Shown here: piece by piece, positions 34,691-43,127 of the stretch
Position numbering within the stretch: the first letter of the stretch is position 1
Layout of the letters: every line of letters starts with the position of its first letter
Source: Pseudocoprococcus catus
GTDB taxonomy: Bacteria; Bacillota; Clostridia; Lachnospirales; Lachnospiraceae
Length of the DNA stretch: 44,449 nt
Direction: 5' to 3'
Assembly: GCF_902381825.1 (NCBI RefSeq)
Contig: NZ_LR698973.1
Span: 99,947-144,395, forward strand
The notes under the pieces: model-generated
What the model was told of the DNA's origin: nothing
What the model saw: only the letters and a program-made list of their open reading frames with translations
Databases searched by the model: none
Made by a program: the position numbers and the translations under genes

Positions 34691-35692
34691 GTGAAGGGAG
34701 AGGGCATTATAGGAGCAGCAGATACAGTTACAAAGGCTTACATACGAAAAAACGAAGTATTCGCAGACGCATTCAACTACTTTATGTATGATGGAAGACA
34801 GAAGATTCAACCGGAACAGTTAAGAGAATTGGATTCGACTGAGATTGCAATACTTTTGAATGAAAAAGATACGAAAGATAAAACGAATAAAGAAAAAGAA
34901 GCATCCGAGCAGAAGATGGTACAGAAGTACCGGGATCTTTTGAAAACGGCGACTATTATGGAAGATGGGGAAGCGACCTATGTACTGTTGGGGATAGAGA
35001 ACCAGACAGAGGTTCATTATGCGATGCCTGTCAGAAATATGCTGTATGATGCTATGCAGTATAATCAGCAGGTTACAGAGATAGCGGAGAAACATAAGGG
35101 AAAAAAAGGCGGCAAGAGACAGCAGAAGATCAGCACCGGAGAGTTTTTGTCTGGATTTTATAAGAATAATAAATTAATTCCGGTTATTACATTGGTCTTG
35201 TTTTTCAATCCCGGTGAATGGGATGGCCCGAGGTCATTATTTGATATGTTGGATATATCAAATCCGATTTTTAAAAAATATGCACAGGACTATAAGATAC
35301 ATATTATCAGTCCGAAGGAGATTTTAGAGAGTGATTTGAAAAAATTCAGTTCCAGTCTGCGAGAGGTTATAGGATGCATAAAATATTCAAATGATAAAAA
35401 TAAACTGGCAGCTTTCATACAAGATAATCCCAGAATGAATATAGAAGTTGAAGCAGCCAGAGTGCTTGAAGTTATCACACATACACATATTAAGCGAGAG
35501 GAGGTTGATGATATGGGAAATGTGAATATGTGTAAGGCAATACAGGAAATGATACAAGACGGCAGAGATGAGGGAAGAGTCCAACTTTTGGTAACGCTTA
35601 TTCAAAGCGGAGATATCAGTCTGCAAAGAGCTGCCGCACTTATGAATATGACTCCGGAGGAATTTCAGGAGAAAAGTAAGATGATTTCCTAA
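34691..35692 (+). CDS. Rpn family PD-(D/E)XK nuclease / putative transposase
   Basis: Member of the recombination-promoting nuclease (YhgA/RpnA-like) family, multicopy in gut Firmicutes and linked to RecA-independent recombination in E. coli. Recognisable parts are ADTVTKAYIRKNEVFADAFN at the start, the E-x-Q core GIENQTEVHYAMPVRNMLYD, and a C-terminal helical tail (QEMIQDGRDEGR, AAALMNMTPEEF). Family members usually begin M-x-ADTVTK. Here that place is occupied by ATT/ATA (34706-34711) behind AAGGGAGAGG, leaving GTG 34691 with a distant GAAGG. The start codon may therefore be damaged. AT-rich compared with its neighbours. Confidence 0.85.
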   Translation: MKGEGIIGAADTVTKAYIRKNEVFADAFNYFMYDGRQKIQPEQLRELDSTEIAILLNEKDTKDKTNKEKEASEQKMVQKYRDLLKTATIMEDGEATYVLLGIENQTEVHYAMPVRNMLYDAMQYNQQVTEIAEKHKGKKGGKRQQKISTGEFLSGFYKNNKLIPVITLVLFFNPGEWDGPRSLFDMLDISNPIFKKYAQDYKIHIISPKEILESDLKKFSSSLREVIGCIKYSNDKNKLAAFIQDNPRMNIEVEAARVLEVITHTHIKREEVDDMGNVNMCKAIQEMIQDGRDEGRVQLLVTLIQSGDISLQRAAALMNMTPEEFQEKSKMIS

Positions 35693-35788
35693 TAGTGTCA
35701 GCAGATGATAACTATTGGGGAGTTACAGATTAAAAATATTTAATAAAACATCAAAGAGACTGAAAATATTTGGAAAATGCTTTCGCTT

Positions 35789-35852
35789 TATAAGGCTTCA
35801 CAGATAGGATATGTAGAATATAATCCATAATCCTGCCTGTGAAGCCTTTATA
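35789..35852. terminator. Bidirectional terminator between the Rpn gene and aspS
   Basis: TATAAGGCTTCACAG (35789-35803) pairs with CTGTGAAGCCTTTATA (35837-35852; one bulge), followed on the plus strand by a T-rich stretch. The inner segment adds AGGAT/ATCCT. It serves the two convergent genes. Confidence 0.75.
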
Positions 35853-35880
35853 TATTTATTGAAAATACAATGGGATGGAT

Positions 35881-37632
35881 TTAATCGCGCACTTTAATGT
35901 GTGCTTCTCTCAGCTGTGTCTCAGTGACCACACCCGGTGCACCGCACATGAGATCCTGTGCGTTGCCGTTCATTGGGAAGGCGATCACTTCGCGAATGTT
36001 GTCTTCATTTCTCAGCAGCATGATCATTCGATCGACACCAGGGGCCATACCGGCGTGTGGCGGGGCACCAAACTGGAAAGCGTTGTAGAGTGCACCGAAT
36101 TTCGTCTTCAGGTCTTCTTCGCTGTAGCCTGCGATTTCAAAGGCTTTGACCATGATATCCAGATCGTGGTTGCGGACAGCACCGGAGGAAAGCTCCACGC
36201 CGTTGCAGACGATATCATACTGATAAGCCAGGATATCTTCAGGGTTCATGGTGTTCAGTGCTTCAAGGCCGCCCTGAGGCATAGAGAATGGGTTGTGTGT
36301 GAAATCCATCTTCTTCTCGTCCTTGTTGTATTCATACATCGGGAAGTCGTTGACAAAACAGAAGCGGAAGGCATTCTTCTCAATCAGGTCAAGACGTTCA
36401 CCCAGTTCGTTGCGGAGCTGTCCGGCAAAAAGGTTAGCACGTTCTTCTTTATCCGCAATAAAGAAAATCGTATCGCCCACTTCAAGACCTGTGAGTTCAG
36501 CAAATTCCTGCTTCATGTCATCAGGGATAAATTTGTCAATGGGGCCTTTATAACTCTTATCTTCCATGACTTCCAGGTAACCAAGGCCGCCCATACCGAT
36601 GGAAGTGGCGAATTTCAGCAGTTTCTCATGAAAACCCTTGGACATATCGGCATGAACCCTGATGGCACGGACGGTACGTTTCAAGAAAGGTTTGAATGTA
36701 CATCTCTGAAAGAATTCTGTGACATCCATGATACGCAGCGGGTTTCTGAGATCCGGCTTGTCAGAGCCGAATTGCAGCATGGCATCCTTGTAGCTGATCA
36801 CAGGATAAGGGGCAGCTGTGACAGAAGCACCTTCTGGTGCAAATTTTTCAAAAGTGGCTGTCAGAACTTCTTCACCTACACGGAAAACCTCTTCTTGAGT
36901 AGCGAAGCTCATCTCAAAGTCCAACTGATAGAATTCGCCCGGTGAACGGTCTGCACGGGCATCCTCATCACGGAAACATGGTGCGATCTGGAAGTATTTA
37001 TCAAAACCGGAAACCATCAGCAGCTGTTTGTACTGCTGCGGAGCCTGAGGCAATGCATAAAAGCGACCTTTGAACTTTCTGGATGGTACGATATAATCTC
37101 TGGCACCTTCAGGAGAAGAAGCGCAGAGAATCGGTGTCTGGATTTCAAGAAATCCCATCTCTGTCATCTTCTGACGAAGGAAGCTGATGACCTGTGAACG
37201 GAAAATGATGTTGTCTTTGACTTTCTGGTTTCTTAAGTCAAGATAACGGTACTTCAGACGGACATCTTCACGGATTTCCTTGGAAGTCATAATCTCAAAA
37301 GGCAGCTGGTGATAAACCTTGCCCAGCATATCGATGCTGTGAGCTTCAAGTTCGATAGTGCCTGTAGGAATCTTCGGATTGTAAGTCTCCTCATCGCGGT
37401 GGTCAATGACACCTTCGATGGAGATGCAGTTTTCTTTGGTAATACCGTCCAGGAGAGAAGTGTCTCTTAAAACAACCTGGAGGACACCGTACATATCTCT
37501 CAAATCAATAAAAGATACACCGCCGTGGTCACGGATATTTTCAACCCAGCCTGCGACACGGATGGTCTTGCCAACGTCGCTTTCGCTGATCTCGTTTAAA
37601 ATTCTGCTGCGGTAAATGTTTGGTGTTGTCAT
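35881..37632 (-). CDS. aspS: Aspartyl-tRNA synthetase (bacterial type)
   Basis: Class II synthetase. An N-terminal OB anticodon-binding domain (about residues 1-105, GWVENIRDHGGVSFIDLRD) precedes the catalytic core with QLDFEMSF and the GAD insertion. The C-terminal motif 3 is GVDRMIMLL. 583 residues. His36 in RDHGG is the residue associated with relaxed tRNA specificity in non-discriminating AspRS (a Leu is found in strict enzymes). That is from memory of the P. aeruginosa work, and the conclusion is inference. It is controlled by a T-box and has copy 2 of the 102-nt repeat in its leader. Confidence 0.95.
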   Translation of the reverse strand: MTTPNIYRSRILNEISESDVGKTIRVAGWVENIRDHGGVSFIDLRDMYGVLQVVLRDTSLLDGITKENCISIEGVIDHRDEETYNPKIPTGTIELEAHSIDMLGKVYHQLPFEIMTSKEIREDVRLKYRYLDLRNQKVKDNIIFRSQVISFLRQKMTEMGFLEIQTPILCASSPEGARDYIVPSRKFKGRFYALPQAPQQYKQLLMVSGFDKYFQIAPCFRDEDARADRSPGEFYQLDFEMSFATQEEVFRVGEEVLTATFEKFAPEGASVTAAPYPVISYKDAMLQFGSDKPDLRNPLRIMDVTEFFQRCTFKPFLKRTVRAIRVHADMSKGFHEKLLKFATSIGMGGLGYLEVMEDKSYKGPIDKFIPDDMKQEFAELTGLEVGDTIFFIADKEERANLFAGQLRNELGERLDLIEKNAFRFCFVNDFPMYEYNKDEKKMDFTHNPFSMPQGGLEALNTMNPEDILAYQYDIVCNGVELSSGAVRNHDLDIMVKAFEIAGYSEEDLKTKFGALYNAFQFGAPPHAGMAPGVDRMIMLLRNEDNIREVIAFPMNGNAQDLMCGAPGVVTETQLREAHIKVRD

Positions 37633-37742
37633 AATTGGTCCCCTTTCATTTTGTGATATTCAATCATATCTGCTGAGATGTCCAGGACGAAACGTATAAC
37701 AAGTGCCTTGGCACATTCCTGCGCCTGCAGCCTATTCCCTGC

Positions 37743-37844
37743 AAACTATGAGAAACACGCTCCGCGAGTTTCTCAAGTTATCGCGGCAGTCGCCAAGGTC
37801 TCGTGCAAGCACGGACTTTGGCTCGTTGCTCGCGTAAATAAAAA
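37743..37844 (-). repeat. 102-nt structured repeat, copy 2, in the aspS leader
   Basis: Read on the minus strand it matches 25172-25273 at 101 of 102 positions (C instead of A in the 4-nt loop of the first hairpin). It begins in the T-tract of the aspS T-box terminator and ends 110 nt before the aspS start codon. It is therefore part of every antiterminated aspS transcript. Confidence 0.85.
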
Positions 37845-38110
37845 ATCGCCCTGAACGATGATCGTTCAGGACGAATATAAAATCCGCGGTACCACCTGAA
37901 TTACTGCAATGCAGTCTCTCAACAGAGGCAAAAACCTCCTGCTGTCTGACGTCCAGCTGACGGCGCACCTACTGGGCAAAATGCTGTTCAGATTGCGGCT
38001 GTTAAAGTGTTATTCACGCTGATTCATTCTGTGGGTTCTCACTCTCTCCACTCACTGGAAGCGATAAACAGCGCTACTTCTCTTCGTCATCGCCTTTAAC
38101 TTTTCGTTAG
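37841..38110 (-). ncRNA. T-box leader of aspS
   Basis: Minus-strand T-box. The stem I 5' side is GATGACGAAGAGAAGTA. GCGCTG then pairs with CAGCGT, after which the specifier loop reads GAATAACAC. By alignment with the tyrS leader the triplet falls on TAA or, one base on, AAC (plus-strand GTT 38009-38011). No GAC or GAT occurs there. The antiterminator has AGGTGGTACCGCGG (37884-37897). The terminator CGTCCTGAACGAT/ATCGTTCAGGGCG with a T6 tract is at about 37841-37873. Confidence 0.9.
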
Positions 38111-38114
38111 CAGT

Positions 38115-38144
38115 ATTATAGCCCTTGATAATTTATTTTGTCAA
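38115..38144 (-). promoter_or_regulatory. aspS T-box promoter
   Basis: On the minus strand TTGACA (plus 38139-38144), an 18-nt spacer and TATAAT (plus 38115-38120). Confidence 0.85.
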
Positions 38145-38235
38145 CGTAAAAAAGTGTAAAAATTTTAGGAAATTAAAGTGGTGATATAGTGGAAAATTAC
38201 CTATACAACTAGAACAATTTACAGGTATTTCCAGA

Positions 38236-38274
38236 AAATAAAAAAGGCCATTCGCAATTGTGCGAACAGCCTTT
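38236..38274 (-). terminator. Intrinsic terminator after the MATE gene
   Basis: Read on the minus strand, AAAGGC-TG-TTCGCA pairs with TGCGAA-TG-GCCTTT (plus 38243-38274) around a 4-nt loop, followed by T6ATTTT. Confidence 0.85.
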
Positions 38275-38324
38275 GAAAAATGTTCAGTGCAAACTATCAA
38301 TCAAATCAATGATAGCATACACAT

Positions 38325-39680
38325 TTAGTCCAAATGATGCTGCCAGTCGGCTTTGAACAGGAAGATCAGAAACAGGATGGTACTGCATCCCCATGTCAGC
38401 GGATAGGCCCAGGAAATCATCTGAAAGACCGGGAAGAATCGGAGTGCTGTGGTGACGTAGACGATACGCAGGCCGCACCAGAAAAGCAACATTCCAGCCA
38501 TTGGCACAACAGCATAGCCGCAGCCTCTCATCACACCGGCAGAGCAATGGGAAAAGGCCAGCAGGAAGAAAAACAGGCTGACAATGTGGGCATGAATAGT
38601 GCCGTAGGCAACGGCTTCCTGTGTACTGCCGAAAATCTTCAGTGCATATGGAATAAAAAAGTAGATCAGAAGTCCGGTAACCTCAGCGGTGATCATGCCA
38701 AATAAGATGCCGAAAACGGCGCCCTTTTTGGCACGATGGTATTGCCTAGCTCCCAGGTTCTGACTGACGAAGGTCGGAAGTGCCATGGCCATACTCATGA
38801 TCGGAAGAAAAACGAATCCCTCAATCTTGGAGTAGGCCCCCATTCCGGACATAGCGTAAGCGCCGAAGGAATTGATATTCTTCTGAATCACCAGGTTGCC
38901 GACGGTGATCACGGCATTCTGAATGCCGGCGGGCAGACCCTGATACAACACCTTCTTCATCATGTGGGAATGGTAATGCAGCTTTTTGAAATCAAGCCGG
39001 GTATAATCTTTAATCCGACACATACGAAACAAACAGAGAATGACGCTGAGACCCTGAGAGATCACAGTGGCGGCTGCAGCACCTGTAACACCCCAGTGAA
39101 AGGCAGGATGGGCCACAAAAAGCAGATCCAGACCGATATTCACAATGGAAGAGAATAACAGATAGTAAAGGGGATGAATACTGTCACCCAGGGCACGCAT
39201 GATGGACATGCAGATGTTGTAGAGGATAACAGTGGATACACCGCCGAAATAAATCTGCAGATACCTTAAGGCATGGGGCATAACAGAGTCCGGGGTGCCA
39301 AGCCATACCAGAAGATGGGGAGCCAGGATAAGACCGGCAACAGTGCCGATTGCGGAAGCAATCAGCCCCATCAGGAAATTCGTGTGGACAGCCTTTGAAA
39401 CATTGTCTTCATCGCGGGCGCCAAAATAGCGTGAAATAACGACACCGCCGCCGGTGGCAATGCCGGAGAAAAAACCGATGATCAGAAAGACGACAGTGCC
39501 GGTGGAACTGACGGCGGCAAAAGCATCGTTATCCGCAAAGTTGCCGATGACCCATGCATCCACCATGTTATACAATTGCTGAAGCAGCTGACCGAGAAAA
39601 AGCGGAATGGCAAAGGCCAGAATACCGCCGGGAATCGATCCTCTTGTCAGGTCGATGCTGCCTTTATTTTCTTTTTGCAT
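38325..39680 (-). CDS. MATE family efflux transporter
   Basis: Multidrug and toxic-compound extrusion family, twelve predicted membrane helices in two similar halves, 451 residues. The first half begins PGGILAFAIPLFLGQLLQQL with VDAWVIGNF shortly after. The second half repeats the pattern at LYQGLPAGIQNAVITVGNLV. Substrate and coupling ion are unknown. AGAGG precedes the start at plus 39680. It is divergent from spo0A. Confidence 0.92.
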   Translation of the reverse strand: MQKENKGSIDLTRGSIPGGILAFAIPLFLGQLLQQLYNMVDAWVIGNFADNDAFAAVSSTGTVVFLIIGFFSGIATGGGVVISRYFGARDEDNVSKAVHTNFLMGLIASAIGTVAGLILAPHLLVWLGTPDSVMPHALRYLQIYFGGVSTVILYNICMSIMRALGDSIHPLYYLLFSSIVNIGLDLLFVAHPAFHWGVTGAAAATVISQGLSVILCLFRMCRIKDYTRLDFKKLHYHSHMMKKVLYQGLPAGIQNAVITVGNLVIQKNINSFGAYAMSGMGAYSKIEGFVFLPIMSMAMALPTFVSQNLGARQYHRAKKGAVFGILFGMITAEVTGLLIYFFIPYALKIFGSTQEAVAYGTIHAHIVSLFFFLLAFSHCSAGVMRGCGYAVVPMAGMLLFWCGLRIVYVTTALRFFPVFQMISWAYPLTWGCSTILFLIFLFKADWQHHLD

Positions 39681-39729
39681 AAAAAAACCTCTTTAATTCA
39701 ATGGATTTGAAATAATTAACATTAATAAA

Positions 39730-39758
39730 AGTGTATCATGTTTGAAAATAAACAGCAA
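39730..39758 (-). promoter_or_regulatory. Promoter of the MATE gene
   Basis: On the minus strand TTGCTG (plus 39753-39758), a 17-nt spacer and TACACT (plus 39730-39735). Confidence 0.5.
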
Positions 39759-39897
39759 TAAGCCCTTTTGATTTTTAGAAAAAATAAAAAATTGAATAAA
39801 AACACACAAAATAATATGTTTTTCGACTTCATAAATAAAAATAATAAAAAATTAGAAAATATTGTCCTATTTTGGTGGTTATTGCGAGTTTTATTAA

Positions 39898-39926
39898 TTG
39901 AGACAATCTTTTTTTGATAATATAAT
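39898..39926 (+). promoter_or_regulatory. Vegetative promoter of spo0A
   Basis: TTGAGA (39898-39903), a 17-nt spacer and TATAAT (39921-39926). Upstream, TTCGACT (39822-39828) differs at one position from an inverted 0A-box core (TTCGACA). TTGTC at about 39872 is a weaker candidate. Autoregulation is therefore possible but not shown. I did not find a convincing sigma-H promoter. Confidence 0.65.
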
Positions 39927-39972
39927 ACATTTGACGCTTGTTGGAAAAAGATGAAGAATGGGAGGCTGCGTT

Positions 39973-40773
39973 ATGACAAAAATCAATGTTGCGATTGTTG
40001 ATGACAATGAGAAGATGGTCAGTTTGTTGGATGCCATATTACAGACGGATAAGAATATTGAAGTCATCGGAAGAGGGGACGATGGCGTTCAGGCATTGGA
40101 CATTATTAAGAATCAGGAGCCGGATGTTGTCCTTTTGGATTTGATTATGCCGAAGCTTGACGGTCTGGAGGTCATGCAGCAGGTCAATAAGGATATGTCG
40201 CTGAAGAAACGACCCGCATTTATTGTGATTTCTGCCATTGGAAAGGAAAACATTACGGAGAATGCTTTTAATCTCGGCGCCATGTATTATATTATGAAGC
40301 CATTTGAAAATGATATGATTCTGCGTCGTATTCATCAGGTGACTGAACGACAGATTTTACAGCCGGTCCATACACAGAAGAGCAGACAAACAGATTATAC
40401 GACAGAATACCGGGAAAAGAATCTGGAAACAGATGTGACCAATATTATTCATGAGATTGGTGTGCCGGCGCATATCAAAGGTTATCAGTATCTGCGGGAT
40501 GCCATTATTATGTCAGTGGATAACCGGGAGGTCATTAATTCGATTACGAAGGTCCTGTATCCGACCATTGCCAAGATGAATAAGACGACGCCGAGCCGTG
40601 TGGAACGCGCGATCCGCCATGCTATCGAAGTGGCCTGGAGCAGAGGCAAGATGGATACCATTGATGAGCTTTTTGGCTATACCATACATACCGGAAAAGG
40701 CAAACCAACTAACAGTGAATTTATTGCGTTGATCGCGGATAAAATCCGACTGGAATACAAGAACAGGAGTTGA
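39973..40773 (+). CDS. spo0A: Sporulation transcription factor Spo0A
   Basis: Master response regulator of sporulation entry. The receiver domain (about residues 1-125) has acidic pocket D10-D11 and phosphoacceptor D56 ([13 protein letters not shown]), with conserved Lys in MKPFEN. The C-terminal DNA-binding domain has the near-invariant [20 protein letters not shown]. 266 residues. ATG 39973 follows GGGAGGC. It is usually next to spoIVB; here it lies between a MATE gene and glgA. Confidence 0.97.
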   Translation: MTKINVAIVDDNEKMVSLLDAILQTDKNIEVIGRGDDGVQALDIIKNQEPDVVLLDLIMPKLDGLEVMQQVNKDMSLKKRPAFIVISAIGKENITENAFNLGAMYYIMKPFENDMILRRIHQVTERQILQPVHTQKSRQTDYTTEYREKNLETDVTNIIHEIGVPAHIKGYQYLRDAIIMSVDNREVINSITKVLYPTIAKMNKTTPSRVERAIRHAIEVAWSRGKMDTIDELFGYTIHTGKGKPTNSEFIALIADKIRLEYKNRS

Positions 40774-40823
40774 TAATTGACTGAAAATTCACAAAATTTC
40801 TGCTTTTATTGCAACGAATTGTG

Positions 40824-40852
40824 TTGTATAATAATAGAAGATACAATATAAT
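40824..40852 (+). promoter_or_regulatory. Promoter region of glgA
   Basis: TTGTAT (40824-40829), a 17-nt spacer and TATAAT (40847-40852). A second TATAAT at 40827-40832 overlaps the -35 and has only a weak -35 of its own. This gives glgA independent transcription from spo0A. Confidence 0.6.
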
Positions 40853-40877
40853 GCAATAGCAGGAGGAACAAAGCATT

Positions 40878-42326
40878 ATGAAGAAAGTCCTATTTGCGGC
40901 ATCTGAAGCGGTACCATTTATTAAGACAGGCGGATTGGCAGACGTTGTCGGATCTTTGCCGAAGGCATACAATAGAGATGAATTTGATGTCAGGGTTGTA
41001 TTGCCGAAATACAGAGTGATTCCGGAGCATTTTCAACAGCAGATGGAATATATGACGAATTTTTATATCAATATGTCAGGACGGATGATTTATGTCGGTG
41101 TATTTCAGATGATGCTGGATGGCGTGACATTTTATTTTATCGACAATGAATACTATTTTTCCGGAGACAGGATTTATGAAGATGGATTGTGGGATCTTGA
41201 GAAGTTTGCTTACTTCAGTAAGGCCGCACTGACGATGCTTTGTGTCATCGATTTCAGACCGGACATCATCCATTGTCATGACTGGCAGACGGGTCTTATG
41301 CCGGTTTATCTGAAGAATGAATTCTGGGATAGTTCTTCTTACAGCGATTTTTACCAGAACATGAAAGCCGTGATGACAATCCACAATCTGAAGTTCCAGG
41401 GAACATGGAACATTGATGATATGATGCGTATAACAGGCCTTCCGGGCTATCTGTTTACATCAGACAAACTGGAAGCATACGGCGCCGGCAATTATCTGAA
41501 GGGCGGCCTTGTTTACGCAGACTGGATCACCACTGTCAGCGGTGTTTATGCGAATGAGATCAAGTATCCGTTCTATGGAGAGGGACTGGATGGATTGATG
41601 CGTGCGAGATCCAATAATCTTTCGGGTATTGTCAATGGTATTGATTATGATGAGTATAACCCGGAGACGGATCCGATGCTTGTACACAATTATTCTCCGT
41701 ATAATTTCAGAACAGAGAAGGTGCATAATAAGACGGCACTGCAGCAGGAGCTTGGCATGCAGATAGACGGCGGCAAGTTTATGATCGGTCTTGTTTCAAG
41801 ATTGACAGATCAGAAGGGAATGGATCTGATCGATTGTGTGATGGAACAGATTTGTGCGGAAGATGTACAGTTTGTTATTCTCGGTACAGGTGATCCGCGC
41901 TATGAGAATATGTTCAGATACTATGAATGGAAGTATAAAGACAGAGTTTCGGCAAGTATCTGTTATGACAATACCCGTTCCCACAGAATCTATGGTGCAT
42001 GCGATGCATTTCTGATGCCGTCACTGTTTGAACCATGCGGACTCAGTCAGCTGATGAGTCTTCGCTATGGTACATTGCCGATTGTAAGGGAGACAGGCGG
42101 TCTGAAGGAAACTGTAGAACCGTATAATGAATATACAGGAAGTGGTACAGGATTCAGTTTTGCAAATTATAATGCACATGAGATGCTGCATGTGATTGAG
42201 TATGCCAAGTCTGTTTATTATGGTGACAGAGAAGCATGGAACCGTATTGTAGACAGGGCAATGGCAGCAGATTTCTCCTGGGGCAATTCAGCGAGAAAGT
42301 ACGAAGATCTGTATCGTTCTTTATAG
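40878..42326 (+). CDS. glgA: Glycogen synthase (ADP-glucose type)
   Basis: GT5 glucosyltransferase that extends alpha-1,4-glucan from ADP-glucose. The N-terminal ADP-glucose site is KTGGLADVVGSLP (residues 16-28). Central IHCHDWQTGLMPVYL and C-terminal SLFEPCGLSQLMSLRYGTLP are diagnostic. 482 residues. No other glg genes are nearby, so it is a single-gene unit. AGGAGGAAC lies upstream of ATG 40878. Glycogen or granulose stores often accompany sporulation in clostridia, which makes its place beside spo0A suggestive only. Confidence 0.95.
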   Translation: MKKVLFAASEAVPFIKTGGLADVVGSLPKAYNRDEFDVRVVLPKYRVIPEHFQQQMEYMTNFYINMSGRMIYVGVFQMMLDGVTFYFIDNEYYFSGDRIYEDGLWDLEKFAYFSKAALTMLCVIDFRPDIIHCHDWQTGLMPVYLKNEFWDSSSYSDFYQNMKAVMTIHNLKFQGTWNIDDMMRITGLPGYLFTSDKLEAYGAGNYLKGGLVYADWITTVSGVYANEIKYPFYGEGLDGLMRARSNNLSGIVNGIDYDEYNPETDPMLVHNYSPYNFRTEKVHNKTALQQELGMQIDGGKFMIGLVSRLTDQKGMDLIDCVMEQICAEDVQFVILGTGDPRYENMFRYYEWKYKDRVSASICYDNTRSHRIYGACDAFLMPSLFEPCGLSQLMSLRYGTLPIVRETGGLKETVEPYNEYTGSGTGFSFANYNAHEMLHVIEYAKSVYYGDREAWNRIVDRAMAADFSWGNSARKYEDLYRSL

Positions 42327-42365
42327 GAATACAGAAGTTCAACTGAGAATTTAAAAGTGATTGGG

Positions 42366-42454
42366 AAAAGGAAAAACGTAACCTTTCTTTGGGGGTGTGT
42401 GCCAATAGCGCATTCGTTTGGCACTAAGAACAGGGAGGTTGCGTTTTTCTTTTG
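42366..42454 (+). terminator. Extended terminator hairpin after glgA
   Basis: AAAAGGAAAAACGTAACCT (42366-42384) pairs with AGGTTGCGTTTTTCTTTT (42436-42453), followed by more T. An inner hairpin GTGCCAA (42399-42405) / TTGGCAC (42418-42424) sits in the large loop. Confidence 0.75.
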
Positions 42455-42473
42455 TTTACAGATGCGGTTATTC

Positions 42474-42586
42474 GATTCTAGTACATCGTTTCGTAAATAA
42501 CTATACCATTCACTTGCCTGCACACTCGGATTCGCAGGCAAGTGAATGGTATAGTTATTTCGAAAACAATGTATTAGTGACGAATC
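42474..42586. repeat. Long palindrome with a perfect 27-bp core
   Basis: Arms 42495-42521 and 42534-42560 are perfectly complementary over 27 bp around a 12-nt loop. Stepped outer stems continue: GTTTCG/CGAAAAC (one bulge), TACAT/ATGTA and GATTC/GAATC, reaching 42474 and 42586. It sits between convergent glgA and DUF4364 and overlaps the DUF4364 stop codon. There is no strong T-tract on either strand. Confidence 0.8.
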
Positions 42587-43098
42587 ATGAGGGTATGGAT
42601 AAGATAGTCATAGACATCGCCATGGAGATTGCGCCAATTATCGCAGATGGCGGTTGCCTGAGCTTCATCTGTGACGTTTAATGTGATGCCGACGAGAAGT
42701 TCTTTCTTATCGTGGATTTCGCAGCGAACAATATAGCAGTCCTTCTTATCTTCATAATAATCAGCGGTAACTTCATTCTCACTTCTCAGGTGATACTTGT
42801 GCTCATTGAAAAACTGGTCGATTTCAGTCTTGATCTCAGCTGGAATCTTGTGACCGAAAAATTCCAGCGTTTCTTCACCGGACTGGTTCATGGAATAGTA
42901 GGAATTGTTGTGGATATGTTCTGTTCGGATCAATTCTGTATCGGAAAGGTCGTGGAGCGCCTGCTGAAGAGTAAAATAATTCGTATAGCCCTTGTCCAGA
43001 ATAAATTCTGAAATCTGAGAATTCGTCAATGGAAAATCGACCTTATTCAGCATATAGAGAACCATTAATTTATAAAGCATCAGTGTATCCTGATTCAT
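42574..43098 (-). CDS. DUF4364 family protein
   Basis: Clostridia-specific protein of unknown function, 174 residues. The N-terminal half looks like a winged helix (LYKLMVLYMLNKVDFPLTNS, ISEFILDKGYTNYFTLQQAL). The C-terminal half is acidic and beta-rich. A DNA-binding regulator is plausible but unproven. Start 43098 is chosen for GAAAGGAG upstream and because the protein then begins MNQDTLML. It lies 29 nt after the radical SAM gene, probably the same transcript. Confidence 0.88.
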   Translation of the reverse strand: MNQDTLMLYKLMVLYMLNKVDFPLTNSQISEFILDKGYTNYFTLQQALHDLSDTELIRTEHIHNNSYYSMNQSGEETLEFFGHKIPAEIKTEIDQFFNEHKYHLRSENEVTADYYEDKKDCYIVRCEIHDKKELLVGITLNVTDEAQATAICDNWRNLHGDVYDYLIHTLMIRH

Positions 43099-43127
43099 AA
43101 AACAAAAACTCCTTTCTATTGCAATCA

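Noticed and set aside
34691..35692. Calling the Rpn-family gene an insertion sequence
   Set aside because: No terminal inverted repeats or target duplication are visible around it. It has its own promoter and a terminator follows.
35875..36945. 356-codon plus-strand open frame
   Set aside because: It lies wholly antisense to aspS, has no ribosome-binding site of note and no family resemblance. The minus-strand frame is an obvious AspRS.
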